The notes under the pieces: model-generated
What the model saw: the letters and a program-made list of their open reading frames with translations, nothing else
Databases searched by the model: none
Told to the model about the DNA's origin: nothing
Origin: a virus
DNA length: 60,047 nucleotides
IMG/VR virus record: IMGVR_UViG_3300044823_000503
Location: 1 to 60,047 of that record
Strand: one strand, 5' to 3'
Made by a program: the position numbers and the translations under genes
Shown: positions 23,555 to 31,734 of the stretch, piece after piece
Layout of the letters: each line of letters begins with the position of its first letter
Position numbering within the stretch: the first letter of the stretch is position 1

Positions 23555-23666
23555 CGGATCGTCTCCATTGCTCGAAAGGGCACGATCTCCCGGCGTCGGG
23601 AAACGCTCGGTGACCGCACCCCCGCCTCATCATCCATCCCGATCTCTCCCAAAGCGTCGGATTTTA

Positions 23667-23697
23667 CCGTCGGGAATCATAGCGCACTCCCCGACGG
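23667..23697. promoter_or_regulatory. Inverted repeat CCGTCGGG / CCCGACGG
   Basis: Perfect 8-bp arms 15 bp apart in the divergent intergenic region 23555-23846, upstream of the right pentad array. The arms contain the same GTCGG core as the array anchors. Operator or hairpin. The region also holds a GATCTCCC at 23584 without a matching -10. Confidence 0.5.
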
Positions 23698-23744
23698 ATT
23701 GCCGTACACTTTCGGCCGTGAAGGCTCACCCCGCTCCTCACACC

Positions 23745-23854
23745 GACTCTCCCAGCCACCCCACGCCATTCCAGGACGACGTACCGCCCCGCCCCATCCC
23801 AGGCCGACTATCCGACCCGACCCGGACTGACAGACCGCCCCACTCCATGCCGAT
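23745..23854. repeat. Pentad repeat array, right copy (inverted)
   Basis: GAC anchors at 23745, 23778, 23806, 23829 and GAT at 23852 (spacing 33, 28, 23, 23) separated by pentads NNNCC, for example GAC GTACC GCCCC GCCCC ATCCC AGGCC. This is the reverse complement of the left array's rule. The last pentad (ATGCC) contains the start codon of the next gene. Confidence 0.8.
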
Positions 23855-24029
23855 CCGCCCCGGGGGTCGCCCCGGCCAGGTCGTCCCGCGCAGCGGCATC
23901 TACGGCGCCGGGGGCCGGGAGACAACGCTCCGGCGCGGCGTTCGCTTCCCCCCCTGCCCCCCGGGGCTGACCTGGGAGCCGGTGCGCGTCACCGGCGCAG
24001 AGCAGCATCGCCAACCCCCGGCTGGCTGA
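23847..24029 (+). CDS. YjzC-like small protein
   Basis: 60 aa. RPGQVVPRSGIYGAG ... ETTLRRGVRFPPCPPG follows the pattern of the YjzC family (PGxxVPxSGxY, then GxxFPPC). The start lies in the last pentad of the right array; the stop overlaps the next start (TGATG). Family function is unknown. Confidence 0.55.
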   Translation: MPIRPGGRPGQVVPRSGIYGAGGRETTLRRGVRFPPCPPGLTWEPVRVTGAEQHRQPPAG

Positions 24030-24868
24030 TGGCGGCCGATACCTCCACTGCGGCCCACCCGCGGCGATACACCGAGGCGGAGCTCGTCCAGATGCTCCGC
24101 AAGCGCCACGCCCGGCTGGGCAACGGGGGATCGGGGGAGTACGCCTTCCTGACCCAGGTGCGCGACGCGGCCGGCTTCTACGGCTCCCGGACCCTGGACG
24201 TGGTCACCCTCAGCCTCTGGCCGTCGCGGGGCATGGAGCTCCACGGCTATGAGGTCAAGGTCAGCCGGGCCGACTGGATCCGCGAGCTCCATGAGCCCGC
24301 CAAGGCGGAGGCGTTCGTCCAGCGGCTCGACCGCTTCTCCCTGGTCGTCGCCGACGAGGCCATGGTGGCTCCCGGGGAACTACCGCCCGGCTGGGGGCTG
24401 ATGGCAGTGCGGGGCGGCCGCCTGGTCACTGTGGTGCAGGCCCCCAATCTCCGCCGGGGAAAGGAGCCGCCGCCGGTCAGCCGCTCCTGGCTGGTCTGTC
24501 TGCTCCGTGCTGCCGGCGCCGTCCCCGAGGTCGACCCTGCCGAAGCCCGGGCCGCCCGCGATGAGGGCTTGGCGGCGGGGCGCTCTCAGGCGGAGCGTGA
24601 GGTGGTCAACCTCCGGGCGGAACTCGGGAATGAGAGAGGGCGGAGGGAAGAGGAGGCCGCCGCCCGCCGCGCCGTCTTCCAGGCGCTGGGCATCGGCGGG
24701 ACCGGAGGCCATGAGGTGGAGGCGCTCCAGGCCATCGCCAGCGCCGTCCGCACCGTGGTGGTCGCCGATCACGGCGTGGAGACGGCCAGGGCGCGCCTCG
24801 AGGGCCTCGCGAGTGTCGCTGAGGACTGCGCCCGCCGACTGCGCCAGGGGATCGAGGCCGCACAGTGA
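24029..24868 (+). CDS. MmcB-like nuclease-fold protein with C-terminal coiled coil
   Basis: 279 aa. Residues 10-150 match the MmcB/DUF4942-like nuclease fold: GYEVKVSRADWIRELHEPAK (ExK with acidic residue), DRFSLVVADEAMV, GELPPGWGLMAV. These are PD-(D/E)xK-type cores linked to DNA repair in bacteria. Residues 175-240 are a charged coiled coil (RAELGNERGRREEEAA). Coupled by GTGA overlap to the recombinase gene. Confidence 0.6.
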   Translation: MAADTSTAAHPRRYTEAELVQMLRKRHARLGNGGSGEYAFLTQVRDAAGFYGSRTLDVVTLSLWPSRGMELHGYEVKVSRADWIRELHEPAKAEAFVQRLDRFSLVVADEAMVAPGELPPGWGLMAVRGGRLVTVVQAPNLRRGKEPPPVSRSWLVCLLRAAGAVPEVDPAEARAARDEGLAAGRSQAEREVVNLRAELGNERGRREEEAAARRAVFQALGIGGTGGHEVEALQAIASAVRTVVVADHGVETARARLEGLASVAEDCARRLRQGIEAAQ

Positions 24869-25458
24869 GCCTCATCGGCTACGCCCGCGTGAGCAAGGAC
24901 GATCAGAACATCAACCTCCAGGTGGACGCGCTGCGCGCCGCCGGCTGCGACGCCATCTTCACCGAGTGGGCGAGCGGCGGCGACCTCAAGCGTCCCCAGC
25001 TGCGCCTCTGCCTAGAGACGGTCGGGCCCGGCGACACCCTGGTCGTCTGGAAGCTCGACCGCCTGGGCCGCTCCCTGCGCCAGCTCATCTTCCTGGTCCC
25101 GGAACTGGACGCCCGAGGGGTGAAGGTGCGCTCGCTCACCGATCCGTTCGACACGAGCAACGCCGCCGGCCGGTTCCAACTCGGGATGCTCGCTGTCCTC
25201 GCCGAGTATGAGCGCGACCGAATCCGTGAGCGCACCAAGGCCGGCCTCGAGGCGGCCGCCCGCCGCGGCCACCGGCCCGGGCGCCACCGGGTGATCTCGG
25301 ATCGGCGGCTTCAGGTGGCCCAGGAACTCATCGCACGCGGCCAGTCGGTGGCGGAGGTGGCGCACTCCATCGGGGTGGCCCGCACTACCCTCTACGACGC
25401 CCTCAGACGCTCTCTGGAGGGCAATGATATACATGGCTCACCCGGTGCTGGGCTATGA
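24865..25458 (+). CDS. Serine recombinase (resolvase/invertase family)
   Basis: 197 aa. GYARVSKDDQ gives the nucleophilic Ser at about 10; KLDRLGRSLR and AEYERDRIRERTKAGLEAAA are the conserved catalytic and dimer helices; a C-terminal HTH (SVAEVAHSIGVARTTLYDAL) binds DNA. Length is typical of Pin/Tn3-type enzymes rather than large integrases. It may resolve multimers or invert a segment. No obvious crossover sites were found nearby. Confidence 0.9.
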   Translation: MSLIGYARVSKDDQNINLQVDALRAAGCDAIFTEWASGGDLKRPQLRLCLETVGPGDTLVVWKLDRLGRSLRQLIFLVPELDARGVKVRSLTDPFDTSNAAGRFQLGMLAVLAEYERDRIRERTKAGLEAAARRGHRPGRHRVISDRRLQVAQELIARGQSVAEVAHSIGVARTTLYDALRRSLEGNDIHGSPGAGL

Positions 25459-26018
25459 TAGGGCCTCCCGTGCGACGGTGGCAGGAATCCGAACGTGGAG
25501 ACCCCCACTCTTTCTATGAGGTACCGAGGAGCCTGATGCCGCGCATCCCCGATGTCCACCTCCAGTCGGTGGTGGCCGAGAAGCGCGGATTCAACCCGTC
25601 GACCCCTGGGGTGGACTGGGAGAGGTACGGACGCGAGGTCGAGTACCGGATGGGCCAGGGGCAGATGCCGGCGACCCCTGACCAGGTCAAGGGGGTCATG
25701 AGTGGACAGCAGGGGGTGCAGCCTCCGAAGGCGGCCGCGAGCACTCCCCAGATGACGTCACGAGCACGCCCCGTGCGCCCCCCTGCTTTCCCCTCTCCTC
25801 CGACCAAGGAACCCCGGCGGGTCAGGATCGGGGGTTTTGAGGTCCGTGTGATCGAAGATCCCCGGGCAGCCAACCGGCCCCAGCGACACCACCACAAGGG
25901 CCAGACGACCTCTGGGTACTACCGGCGCAACGGCAAGCTGACCGTCGCCGGCGAGCTGGAGCGCCGCCGCCGCCAGGCGAGGAAGCAGCCGCGGCGCGGT
26001 GACGGCACCTTCCGGTGA
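25455..26018 (+). CDS. Basic hypothetical protein
   Basis: 187 aa from ATG 25455 (ATGA overlap); a later ATG at 25536 (MPRIPDVHLQSVVAEKRGFN) would also fit. Disordered Pro-rich middle, then RVRIGGFEVRVIEDPRAA and a strongly basic C-terminus (ERRRRQARKQPRRGDG). Possibly nucleic-acid binding. No family recognised. Confidence 0.5.
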   Translation: MIGPPVRRWQESERGDPHSFYEVPRSLMPRIPDVHLQSVVAEKRGFNPSTPGVDWERYGREVEYRMGQGQMPATPDQVKGVMSGQQGVQPPKAAASTPQMTSRARPVRPPAFPSPPTKEPRRVRIGGFEVRVIEDPRAANRPQRHHHKGQTTSGYYRRNGKLTVAGELERRRRQARKQPRRGDGTFR

Positions 26019-26637
26019 TGCGGATCGTCAACCGGACCCCGTACCCGGTGGCGACCGTCCGCCGCATCATCCTTGCCGCGATGCCGGCACGGGGGCGTTC
26101 TCCAATCGTGGTGGTCGCGTTGAGGACCACGTGTCCGAGATCGCGCTCCACGAGGTGGGCCATCTCATCGACCCCGAGGGCAACCCCGACTACGCCGCCG
26201 AACTGGCCGTGGCGCCCATCGAGGAGGACCCCGCCGATGTGGTGGCGACCCTCCAGGGCGTGGATGCCCACTGCCACTTCTGTGAGGCCTCCAATGGCCT
26301 GGCCATCTGCACCATGGACATGGACGGCACCCGCCAGCGCGCCCACCTGCGCCACCAGGTGCCCCGCGGCCTGGGCGGCCTGATCCCGGCCACCCGCAAG
26401 CGTCTCCTGGTCGTCCTCCACGAGCTGGACGAGGCGGAGCCGCTCCTCCCTGGACGCTCCGGACAGTTCGACATGGTGAGAGAGATGATCGGGGATTGCC
26501 AGGTGGCGCTCTCCGGCAATGCGCTCGGCCCCGATGACATTTCCCAGGCTCACAAGCTACTCTACAGAGCGTGGGATGCGAACTTCGATCTGGTCTGGGC
26601 CTACTACATGCTGGTCCTGTACGGACAGGCGGAGTGA
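26018..26637 (+). CDS. HExxH metallopeptidase-like gene with internal frameshift
   Basis: The frame from ATG 26018 (ATGA overlap) reads RIVNRTPYPVATVRRIILAA ... IVVVALR and then loses similarity near 26120, where the -1 frame continues with ALHEVGHLIDPEG and the conserved C-terminal domain to 26637. The N-terminus matches 39393-39782 (NRTGYPTAEVRAIV) and the C-terminus matches 2-628. About 30 residues present in the relatives are missing at the join, so a small deletion with frameshift is likely. If translated intact in the second frame only, the start is unclear. Confidence 0.5.
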
Positions 26638-26638
26638 C

Positions 26639-28276
26639 GTGGGCGGCCTGATCGCGGCGATCCTCGCCTGGATCGCCCGGCTCTTCGGCCGGACGCCTGC
26701 ACCCAAGCCCGCTCCGGTGCCGGTTCCGGTACCAACACCTCCTCCGGCACCGACCCCCGTGCCGACACCGGCCCCGGTGCCCGTTCCCTCGCCTCCGACC
26801 CTCGCCAGCGCCAGGTTGACAGCCTCCATGACCGGCACCACCGGCATGGCGGTGCTCCTGTTCGTCGACTCGGCGGGCGACCAGACGGAGCCGCCCGCGG
26901 GCGTGGAGGGGGTCTTCACGAGCGCCAGTCCCTCCCTCACGGTGGGAGCGGCGGCGATCGTCGCGGGCAGCGATACCCCGTGGGACGATACCCTCCAGGC
27001 CCCGCTCGCCGTCGCGTCCGGAACCGCCCCCGGTCAGTACAGCGTGGGCATCGCCGCCCTCCTCACCGGCCCCGGTGGATCGCCGCTCTCGCTCGCCAGC
27101 GGGCAGCCCTTCCCGCCACCGGCACCGGCCGAGGCCAGCTTCACCGTCCCCGAGCCGGTTCCACCTCCCCCGGTGATCGTGCCCGGCGAATCCGGCATCG
27201 ACGCCGAGATGATCGACACCCTGCCGGCTGGCATCCTGGCCGCCGCGAACGTGCTCTTCTTCTACGGCTCCCCCTTCGGGTCGACCCAGGGGCCGGCCCG
27301 GGTCACTCCGGCCGCCTTCGTCAACGGCCAACTCGCGAGTGGCAAGCCCTGCTGGGGCATCTATTTCCCGGGCTGCGACCCCGCCCAGGCGTACGCCCAG
27401 GCGATGTCCGCCCCCGCCGACACCGGTGTCGTCATGGACCTGGAGCCGCAGCACGAGCAGGACGCCCAGAGCCTCCTCTGGTGCCAGCAGTTCGGTGCCT
27501 ACATGCTGGCGCACGGCATGCCCTGTGCCATCTACTCGCACCAGGCGACCTGTGAGGCGCTCGCCGCCTATTACGACGCCCAGTGGTGGGATGGTCAGGG
27601 TCAGCCGACCGTCGTGCCGGTGAGGACCGCGATCCAATACGGTCAGCAGGTGGTGGGCGGGACGCCGTATGACACCTCGGCCTGCGACACCTACTTCCTG
27701 ACCGCTGCTCCGGCTCCGCCTCCGCCCCCCAGCCTCATCTCTCTGGCCGCCTTCGTCGCCCAGGACAACGGCCAGCTGGTGACCGTGCCGGGCTGGCCGA
27801 CCGAGCCCGAGTGCACCGACCTGGCGCTCTCCTGGCTGATGTCCCAGGGCATCTCGGGGGGTTCCGTGCACGGCAACGCCGTGCAGTGGGCCTCCGAGAG
27901 CATCCCGGGCTGCCAGTGGATCCCCAACTCCCCGACCAACATGCCGGCCCCTGGCGATGTCCCGGTCTGGGGCCCGTACGCACCGCTCGGGGTGGGTGCC
28001 GACGGTCACGTGGACATCGCGTACCAGGCGATCGCCGTGATGAGCTTCCTCGGTTTTGATCAGAACTGGCCGACCGGCAGCCTGGCCCACCTGCAGACTC
28101 ACTCGTACGGTGGCGTGCTGGGCTGGCAGCACCCGACGACCGGTCTGGGACGTGCCATCCTGCGCCTCATCGTCCGCCCACAGCGGGACCGGGCGGTCTG
28201 GGTGCCCTACCCGGAGTGCCGCAAGGACGCGCTCTGGGTTCCCGACGCCAAACTCTCGAGGAGGATCGCGGCGTGA
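26639..28276 (+). CDS. Modular endolysin: TM, linker, Ig-like, GH25-like, CHAP
   Basis: 545 aa from GTG 26639. N-terminal hydrophobic segment (LIAAILAWIARLFG), Pro/Val-rich linker (20-55), Ig-like region (57-175), GH25/DUF1906-like barrel (about 182-355; GIDAEMIDTLPAG, GVVMDLEPQ, AIYSHQATCEALA), then a CHAP amidase/endopeptidase: ECTDLALSW with nucleophile Cys near 390, APGDVPVWG, GHVDIAY with His near 456. It would cut glycan strands and stem peptides. The N-terminal anchor suggests membrane or virion retention. Confidence 0.75.
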   Translation: MGGLIAAILAWIARLFGRTPAPKPAPVPVPVPTPPPAPTPVPTPAPVPVPSPPTLASARLTASMTGTTGMAVLLFVDSAGDQTEPPAGVEGVFTSASPSLTVGAAAIVAGSDTPWDDTLQAPLAVASGTAPGQYSVGIAALLTGPGGSPLSLASGQPFPPPAPAEASFTVPEPVPPPPVIVPGESGIDAEMIDTLPAGILAAANVLFFYGSPFGSTQGPARVTPAAFVNGQLASGKPCWGIYFPGCDPAQAYAQAMSAPADTGVVMDLEPQHEQDAQSLLWCQQFGAYMLAHGMPCAIYSHQATCEALAAYYDAQWWDGQGQPTVVPVRTAIQYGQQVVGGTPYDTSACDTYFLTAAPAPPPPPSLISLAAFVAQDNGQLVTVPGWPTEPECTDLALSWLMSQGISGGSVHGNAVQWASESIPGCQWIPNSPTNMPAPGDVPVWGPYAPLGVGADGHVDIAYQAIAVMSFLGFDQNWPTGSLAHLQTHSYGGVLGWQHPTTGLGRAILRLIVRPQRDRAVWVPYPECRKDALWVPDAKLSRRIAA

Positions 28277-29172
28277 CCTACGTACCCTTCCACACCCCGG
28301 TCACCTCCACCAAGTTCGGCCACGTGGCGATCGCCCGGCCCACGCGGCCGGAGAGGATGTACCTCTTCAACGGCGACCCGACGACGCTTCGGGTCTCGGA
28401 TTGGGAGTCTCCTGTCCCAGTTCTCGACCAGGAGGACCTCATCGAGCAGGGCATCTCGACCAACCTGCTCATCCCCGGAGCCCCCCGGGTGGACGCGCTC
28501 GGCTCCTGCACCTGCAACGGCGGGGCGGCCCATTTGGGCGAACGGCTGCACGCGGCAGGGGCCGCGGCGTCGGTCGCGGCTGTGGCAGGTCAGCAGCTCA
28601 GCTTCACCGACCCGGTGCAGGCCGAGCGGTTCGCCATCTGCACCTATCACGCCGTCACTGACCTGACCGGGCAGCCCTCCGAGGAGTGGCCGCCCACGGA
28701 CTGCGGCTCCAATGAGTACTACGTGGGGCAGTACTTCCAGCGCCTCAATTTCATCCAGGGCAGCCAGGAGCCGACCACGCTCGCCTCGCTGCTCTCCCTG
28801 CTCCAGACCGGCTCGGTGGCGGTGGGTGGGCCCTGGCTCAACGCTTGGATGACCCCCAACGCCCAGGGATTTGTGGATGGGGACGGGTCGCTGGAGGCCT
28901 GGCAGGCGGCGCTCGCCTCGGGGGTCGCCGGCGGCCACGAGACGCTCATCTCGGCGATCGAGGCGATCGCCATGCTGACCCTCAGTCAGGTGGACCTGAC
29001 CAAGACCATCCTTCGGTGCCGGAACTCCTGGTCCAAGAGCTTCGGCGATCAGGGCTCATACCGCCTGCACGCCTCGACGTACAGCTACGCGTTGGCCCAG
29101 TGGCAGTTCGACCGCTTCACGGTCGCCGCTCGGCCCCGGCCCCAGCCGGCACCGCTCCCGGTGGCGGCATGA
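28273..29172 (+). CDS. Papain-like (C1A) cysteine peptidase
   Basis: 299 aa from GTG 28273 (GTGA overlap). GSCTCNGGAAHL holds the nucleophile Cys, GGHETLISAIE the His and CRNSWSKSFGDQGSYRL the Asn plus the signature RNSWGxxWGxxG-like box. No clear prodomain; the N-terminal 60 residues may be a short cap. Next to the endolysin, so a role in host-surface or virion-protein processing is inferred. Confidence 0.75.
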   Translation: MTYVPFHTPVTSTKFGHVAIARPTRPERMYLFNGDPTTLRVSDWESPVPVLDQEDLIEQGISTNLLIPGAPRVDALGSCTCNGGAAHLGERLHAAGAAASVAAVAGQQLSFTDPVQAERFAICTYHAVTDLTGQPSEEWPPTDCGSNEYYVGQYFQRLNFIQGSQEPTTLASLLSLLQTGSVAVGGPWLNAWMTPNAQGFVDGDGSLEAWQAALASGVAGGHETLISAIEAIAMLTLSQVDLTKTILRCRNSWSKSFGDQGSYRLHASTYSYALAQWQFDRFTVAARPRPQPAPLPVAA

Positions 29173-29282
29173 GGCGCCTGACCAGGTTCTCGCTCGGCAT
29201 CACGCTCGCCTTCGCGGATGGTCTCCTCGAGGGCTGGCTGGAGATGGTGGAAAGGCGACGCAAGGAGACACGACATGAGTAG
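29169..29282 (+). CDS. Micro-protein (37 aa), amphipathic
   Basis: ATGA overlap with the peptidase. RRLTRFSLGITLAFADGLLE is a basic then hydrophobic helix, followed by charged residues. Could be a small membrane-active (holin- or spanin-like) peptide beside the lysin genes; not proven. Confidence 0.4.
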   Translation: MRRLTRFSLGITLAFADGLLEGWLEMVERRRKETRHE

Positions 29283-29421
29283 GCGACGTGACCTCGTGAT
29301 CGGCATGGCGGCGGGTGCCTATCTGGCCCACCGGGTGGGCCGGGCGCTCCGGCGCTTCGCCAGGGCACAGATGAGGGCCCTTACCCTTCGGAGGAAGCGG
29401 CCACCGAGGGGCGGCAGGTAG
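29275..29421 (+). CDS. Micro-protein (48 aa), TM plus basic tail
   Basis: Overlaps the previous micro-protein by 8 bp. RRRDLVIGMAAGAYLAHRVG and an Arg-rich C-terminus (RRKRPPRGGR). Small membrane-active candidate in the lysis cassette. Last gene before the low-GC island. Confidence 0.4.
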   Translation: MSRRRDLVIGMAAGAYLAHRVGRALRRFARAQMRALTLRRKRPPRGGR

Positions 29422-29456
29422 GCGGCTCAGGGTTCGTTGTCGACTATCCGACAGGT

Positions 29457-30365
29457 GTGACCGATTGGCGCGTTCGGTATGTAGTCACCTGTAAGCACGT
29501 TGTTGAGGGGGGCGGCCATTGGGTGCGGCTCAACCATCAGACGGGCACGCATATCGTTCACATACCTCCCGTACCTCCCGACGGCCCTAACCCTGACCAC
29601 TGGGTGCCCGCTCCAGGCGACGATGACTTTGAGGTTGCCCCCCTTCGGCTTCCCAGCCATGTCGCGCCGTACGCACTTGAGTTGGATGTTGTCGCTCTGA
29701 CTCAGGAGAAGGCCGTCGCCTTGAAGGTTGGTCCTGGTGACGAGGTGTACATGGTTGGTAGGCTTCTTGCGCACGCTGGGCGGGTTACTAACAATCCCGT
29801 AGCGCGCTTCGGGAACGTCTCCCTCATGCCCAACGTAAAGGAACTGGTGCGCGACGGTAGGGGAAAGGACGTTGAGGCGTACCTGATCGAGATGCGGTCA
29901 CATGCCGGCTTCAGTGGCTCTCCAGTCTTTCTCCTTATCCCGCAGGGGACGTTCCGGGGCGAGATCGGTGATACCTCATTGGAGGATCAGTACACGCGCT
30001 TTCGCCTGTTGGGGATTGACACGGGGCACAAGCTGGATCACCTAGATGTGCTCTCCCGCACGTCAAGCGGCTGGGAGAAGCGCCCTGATCTCGACGTGGA
30101 GCACTTCACGGACGTTGCGGTCGTGGCGCCGATTTGGAAGGTGGTGAATCTGTTGGAACGGGGGGACTTCGCTACGGAACGCCTACGAATAGGAAGAGAA
30201 ATGGAGAGATTGCGTGGCAATGAGCGGGCCGTCTCGGATGTGGCTTCCGATGGCTCCGAGTTCGCTCGGTTCCAAGAGTTGACGAGCAAGCTCCTGGAGG
30301 TCCCGAAGACAGAGCTGGATGCCAAACTGCGAGCGGAGAAGGGTGACGATTCTAGCGCCCAGTAA
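29457..30365 (+). CDS. Trypsin-like serine peptidase (possibly 5' truncated)
   Basis: 302 aa from GTG 29457. Triad candidates: TCKHVV (His), LELDVVAL (Asp), GFSGSPVF (Ser). The upstream frame is open and still reads like the family (SGFVVDYPTG) but has no start codon, so the gene probably lost its 5' end at a junction near 29423. GC content and codon use look lower than in the flanks. Its 3' end overlaps the transposase 3' end. Confidence 0.65.
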   Translation: MTDWRVRYVVTCKHVVEGGGHWVRLNHQTGTHIVHIPPVPPDGPNPDHWVPAPGDDDFEVAPLRLPSHVAPYALELDVVALTQEKAVALKVGPGDEVYMVGRLLAHAGRVTNNPVARFGNVSLMPNVKELVRDGRGKDVEAYLIEMRSHAGFSGSPVFLLIPQGTFRGEIGDTSLEDQYTRFRLLGIDTGHKLDHLDVLSRTSSGWEKRPDLDVEHFTDVAVVAPIWKVVNLLERGDFATERLRIGREMERLRGNERAVSDVASDGSEFARFQELTSKLLEVPKTELDAKLRAEKGDDSSAQ

Positions 30366-31275
30366 GCTCCGCGTAGGTGAGGCGTCGGCCAGCCGCCATG
30401 CTCAGGACGGCGGCGAACCTGCCCAGGTCGGTGAGGTCACGCATGTTGTATGTGAACACGCGCTCATCCAGATACCGAAACAGATGGAAGGGCTCGACGC
30501 TCACGTAGGTACCGTGCAGACCCCGCTTGAGCAGGCTCCAGAAGTTCTCGATCCCGTTGGTGTGAACCTGGCCGCGGACGTAGCACTCGGCATGATCGAC
30601 GGTCTCGTGGGTGAACTCGCCAGCGAGACCAGTGTAGGAGTCGAGCGCGTCCGTGTAGACGGTGGCACCGGGAGCGACGTGCTGCTGGACGTGGCGGTGC
30701 AGGGTGGCCCTGGTGCGGTCCGGGATCACGGCAGCGCGGACCGCGCCGGGGCGCTGGAGAACGCCCGCGACCGCAGCCTTGTCCATCCCGCCCGTGCCGT
30801 GGATCTTGCGGATGCGGTCGGTCTTGTGCATGTTCCGGGCCTTGCCACCGATGAAGGTCTCATCGACCTCAACGGTGCCGTCGAACTTGTCGAAGCTGCC
30901 GGTCTGCATCGCCAGCCGGATGCGGTGGAGCATGAACCAAGCCGACTTCTGAGTGACCCCAAGAGCGCGGGCCAACTCGTGCGACGAGATGCCGTTCTTG
31001 GAGTTGGCGATCAGCCAAACGGACGGAAGCCACTTGTCCAGGCCGAGCGGCGAGTCCTCGAAGATCGTGCCCACCTTGACCGAGAACTGCTTCTTGCACG
31101 CCTTGCACTTCCACAGGCGGCGGGTGCTTAGGTATGAGAGCGCCGTCCCGTCGCAGCGCGGGCAGACCGGGCCGGTCGGCCAGCGGAGGCCAGCCAGGAA
31201 CTCGGTGCCAACGTCCGGGTCCGAGAAGTAGCGGATCGCCTGGAGGAGGGTGGTGGGGAGGTCTTTCCTTGCCAT
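30352..31275 (-). mobile_element. IS1595-family (ISXO2-like) transposase
   Basis: 307 aa, intact. N-terminal zinc ribbon (CPRCDG ... CKACKK), HTH (GVTQKSAWFMLHRIRLAMQ), then DDE core: VEVDETFIGGK, TVYTDALDSY and HTNGIENFWSLLKRGLHG, followed by the family's C-terminal LFRYLDERVFTYN. It cuts and pastes the element. Clear terminal inverted repeats or a target duplication could not be fixed by eye; the ends lie near 30340 and 31320. Confidence 0.9.
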
Positions 31276-31394
31276 ACGGTGAGTTTACTACGTCGCCGCG
31301 GGTGTGTCAACTATATCGTTCCCCTCTGGAGGCTGGGCAGGACGGTCCGACGGGCTGACTGCGGATCACCGTCACTCCGAGACCGATGCGCAGC

Positions 31395-31622
31395 TCATGC
31401 CGCGTCGCCGGCGGGCGGGGGCAGGATCTCCTCGAGGGGGACGCCCAGCGCTCGGGCCACCGCCATGGCGTAGGCGACCAGCGGCTGACGCTCGCCACGC
31501 TCCCACCTGGAGATCACGGAGCGATCCACGTGCGAGCGCCGGGCCAGTTCGACGGTGGTCCAGCCGCGCGCCGTCCGGAGCGCACGCAGTCGGTTCGTGG
31601 CGACTTCCATGGGCGTCATCAT
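31395..31622 (-). CDS. XRE-family transcriptional repressor
   Basis: 75 aa from ATG 31622. A compact HTH (LRTARGWTTVELARRSHVDR, SVISRWERGERQPLV) and short C-terminus. Divergent from 31735. A 13-bp palindrome lies 16 bp upstream and overlaps the divergent promoter, as expected for autoregulation and a switch role. Confidence 0.8.
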   Translation of the reverse strand: MMTPMEVATNRLRALRTARGWTTVELARRSHVDRSVISRWERGERQPLVAYAMAVARALGVPLEEILPPPAGDAA

Positions 31623-31637
31623 ACCGATACAGTGTGT

Positions 31638-31670
31638 CACTTGACAAGTGCCACCTCCAGGGCTTAGGGT
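31638..31670 (+). promoter_or_regulatory. Divergent promoter with palindromic operator
   Basis: CACTTG-A-CAAGTG (31638-31650) overlaps the -35 TTGACA (31641-31646). The -10 is TAGGGT (31665-31670) after an 18-bp spacer, close to actinobacterial TTGACN / TAGRRT. Repressor binding would block the rightward promoter. Confidence 0.65.
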
Positions 31671-31734
31671 CGTGTCAGTTGACCAAGAGGCAAGCGCCGG
31701 CCCCCCAACCACGGCGCAGAAGAGGCATGGAACC

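Noticed and set aside
23584-23591. Ninth late-type promoter
   Set aside because: GATCTCCC is present but no TANNNT-like box at 20-21 bp and no start codon follows.
26165-28132. 655-aa minus-strand frame
   Set aside because: Antisense to the endolysin, whose domains and overlaps are convincing; His/Arg-rich shadow typical of GC-rich DNA.
30340-31325. Exact IS1595 terminal inverted repeats
   Set aside because: Only weak similarity between GGGTGACGATTCTAG and the complement of the right side; not good enough to place ends.
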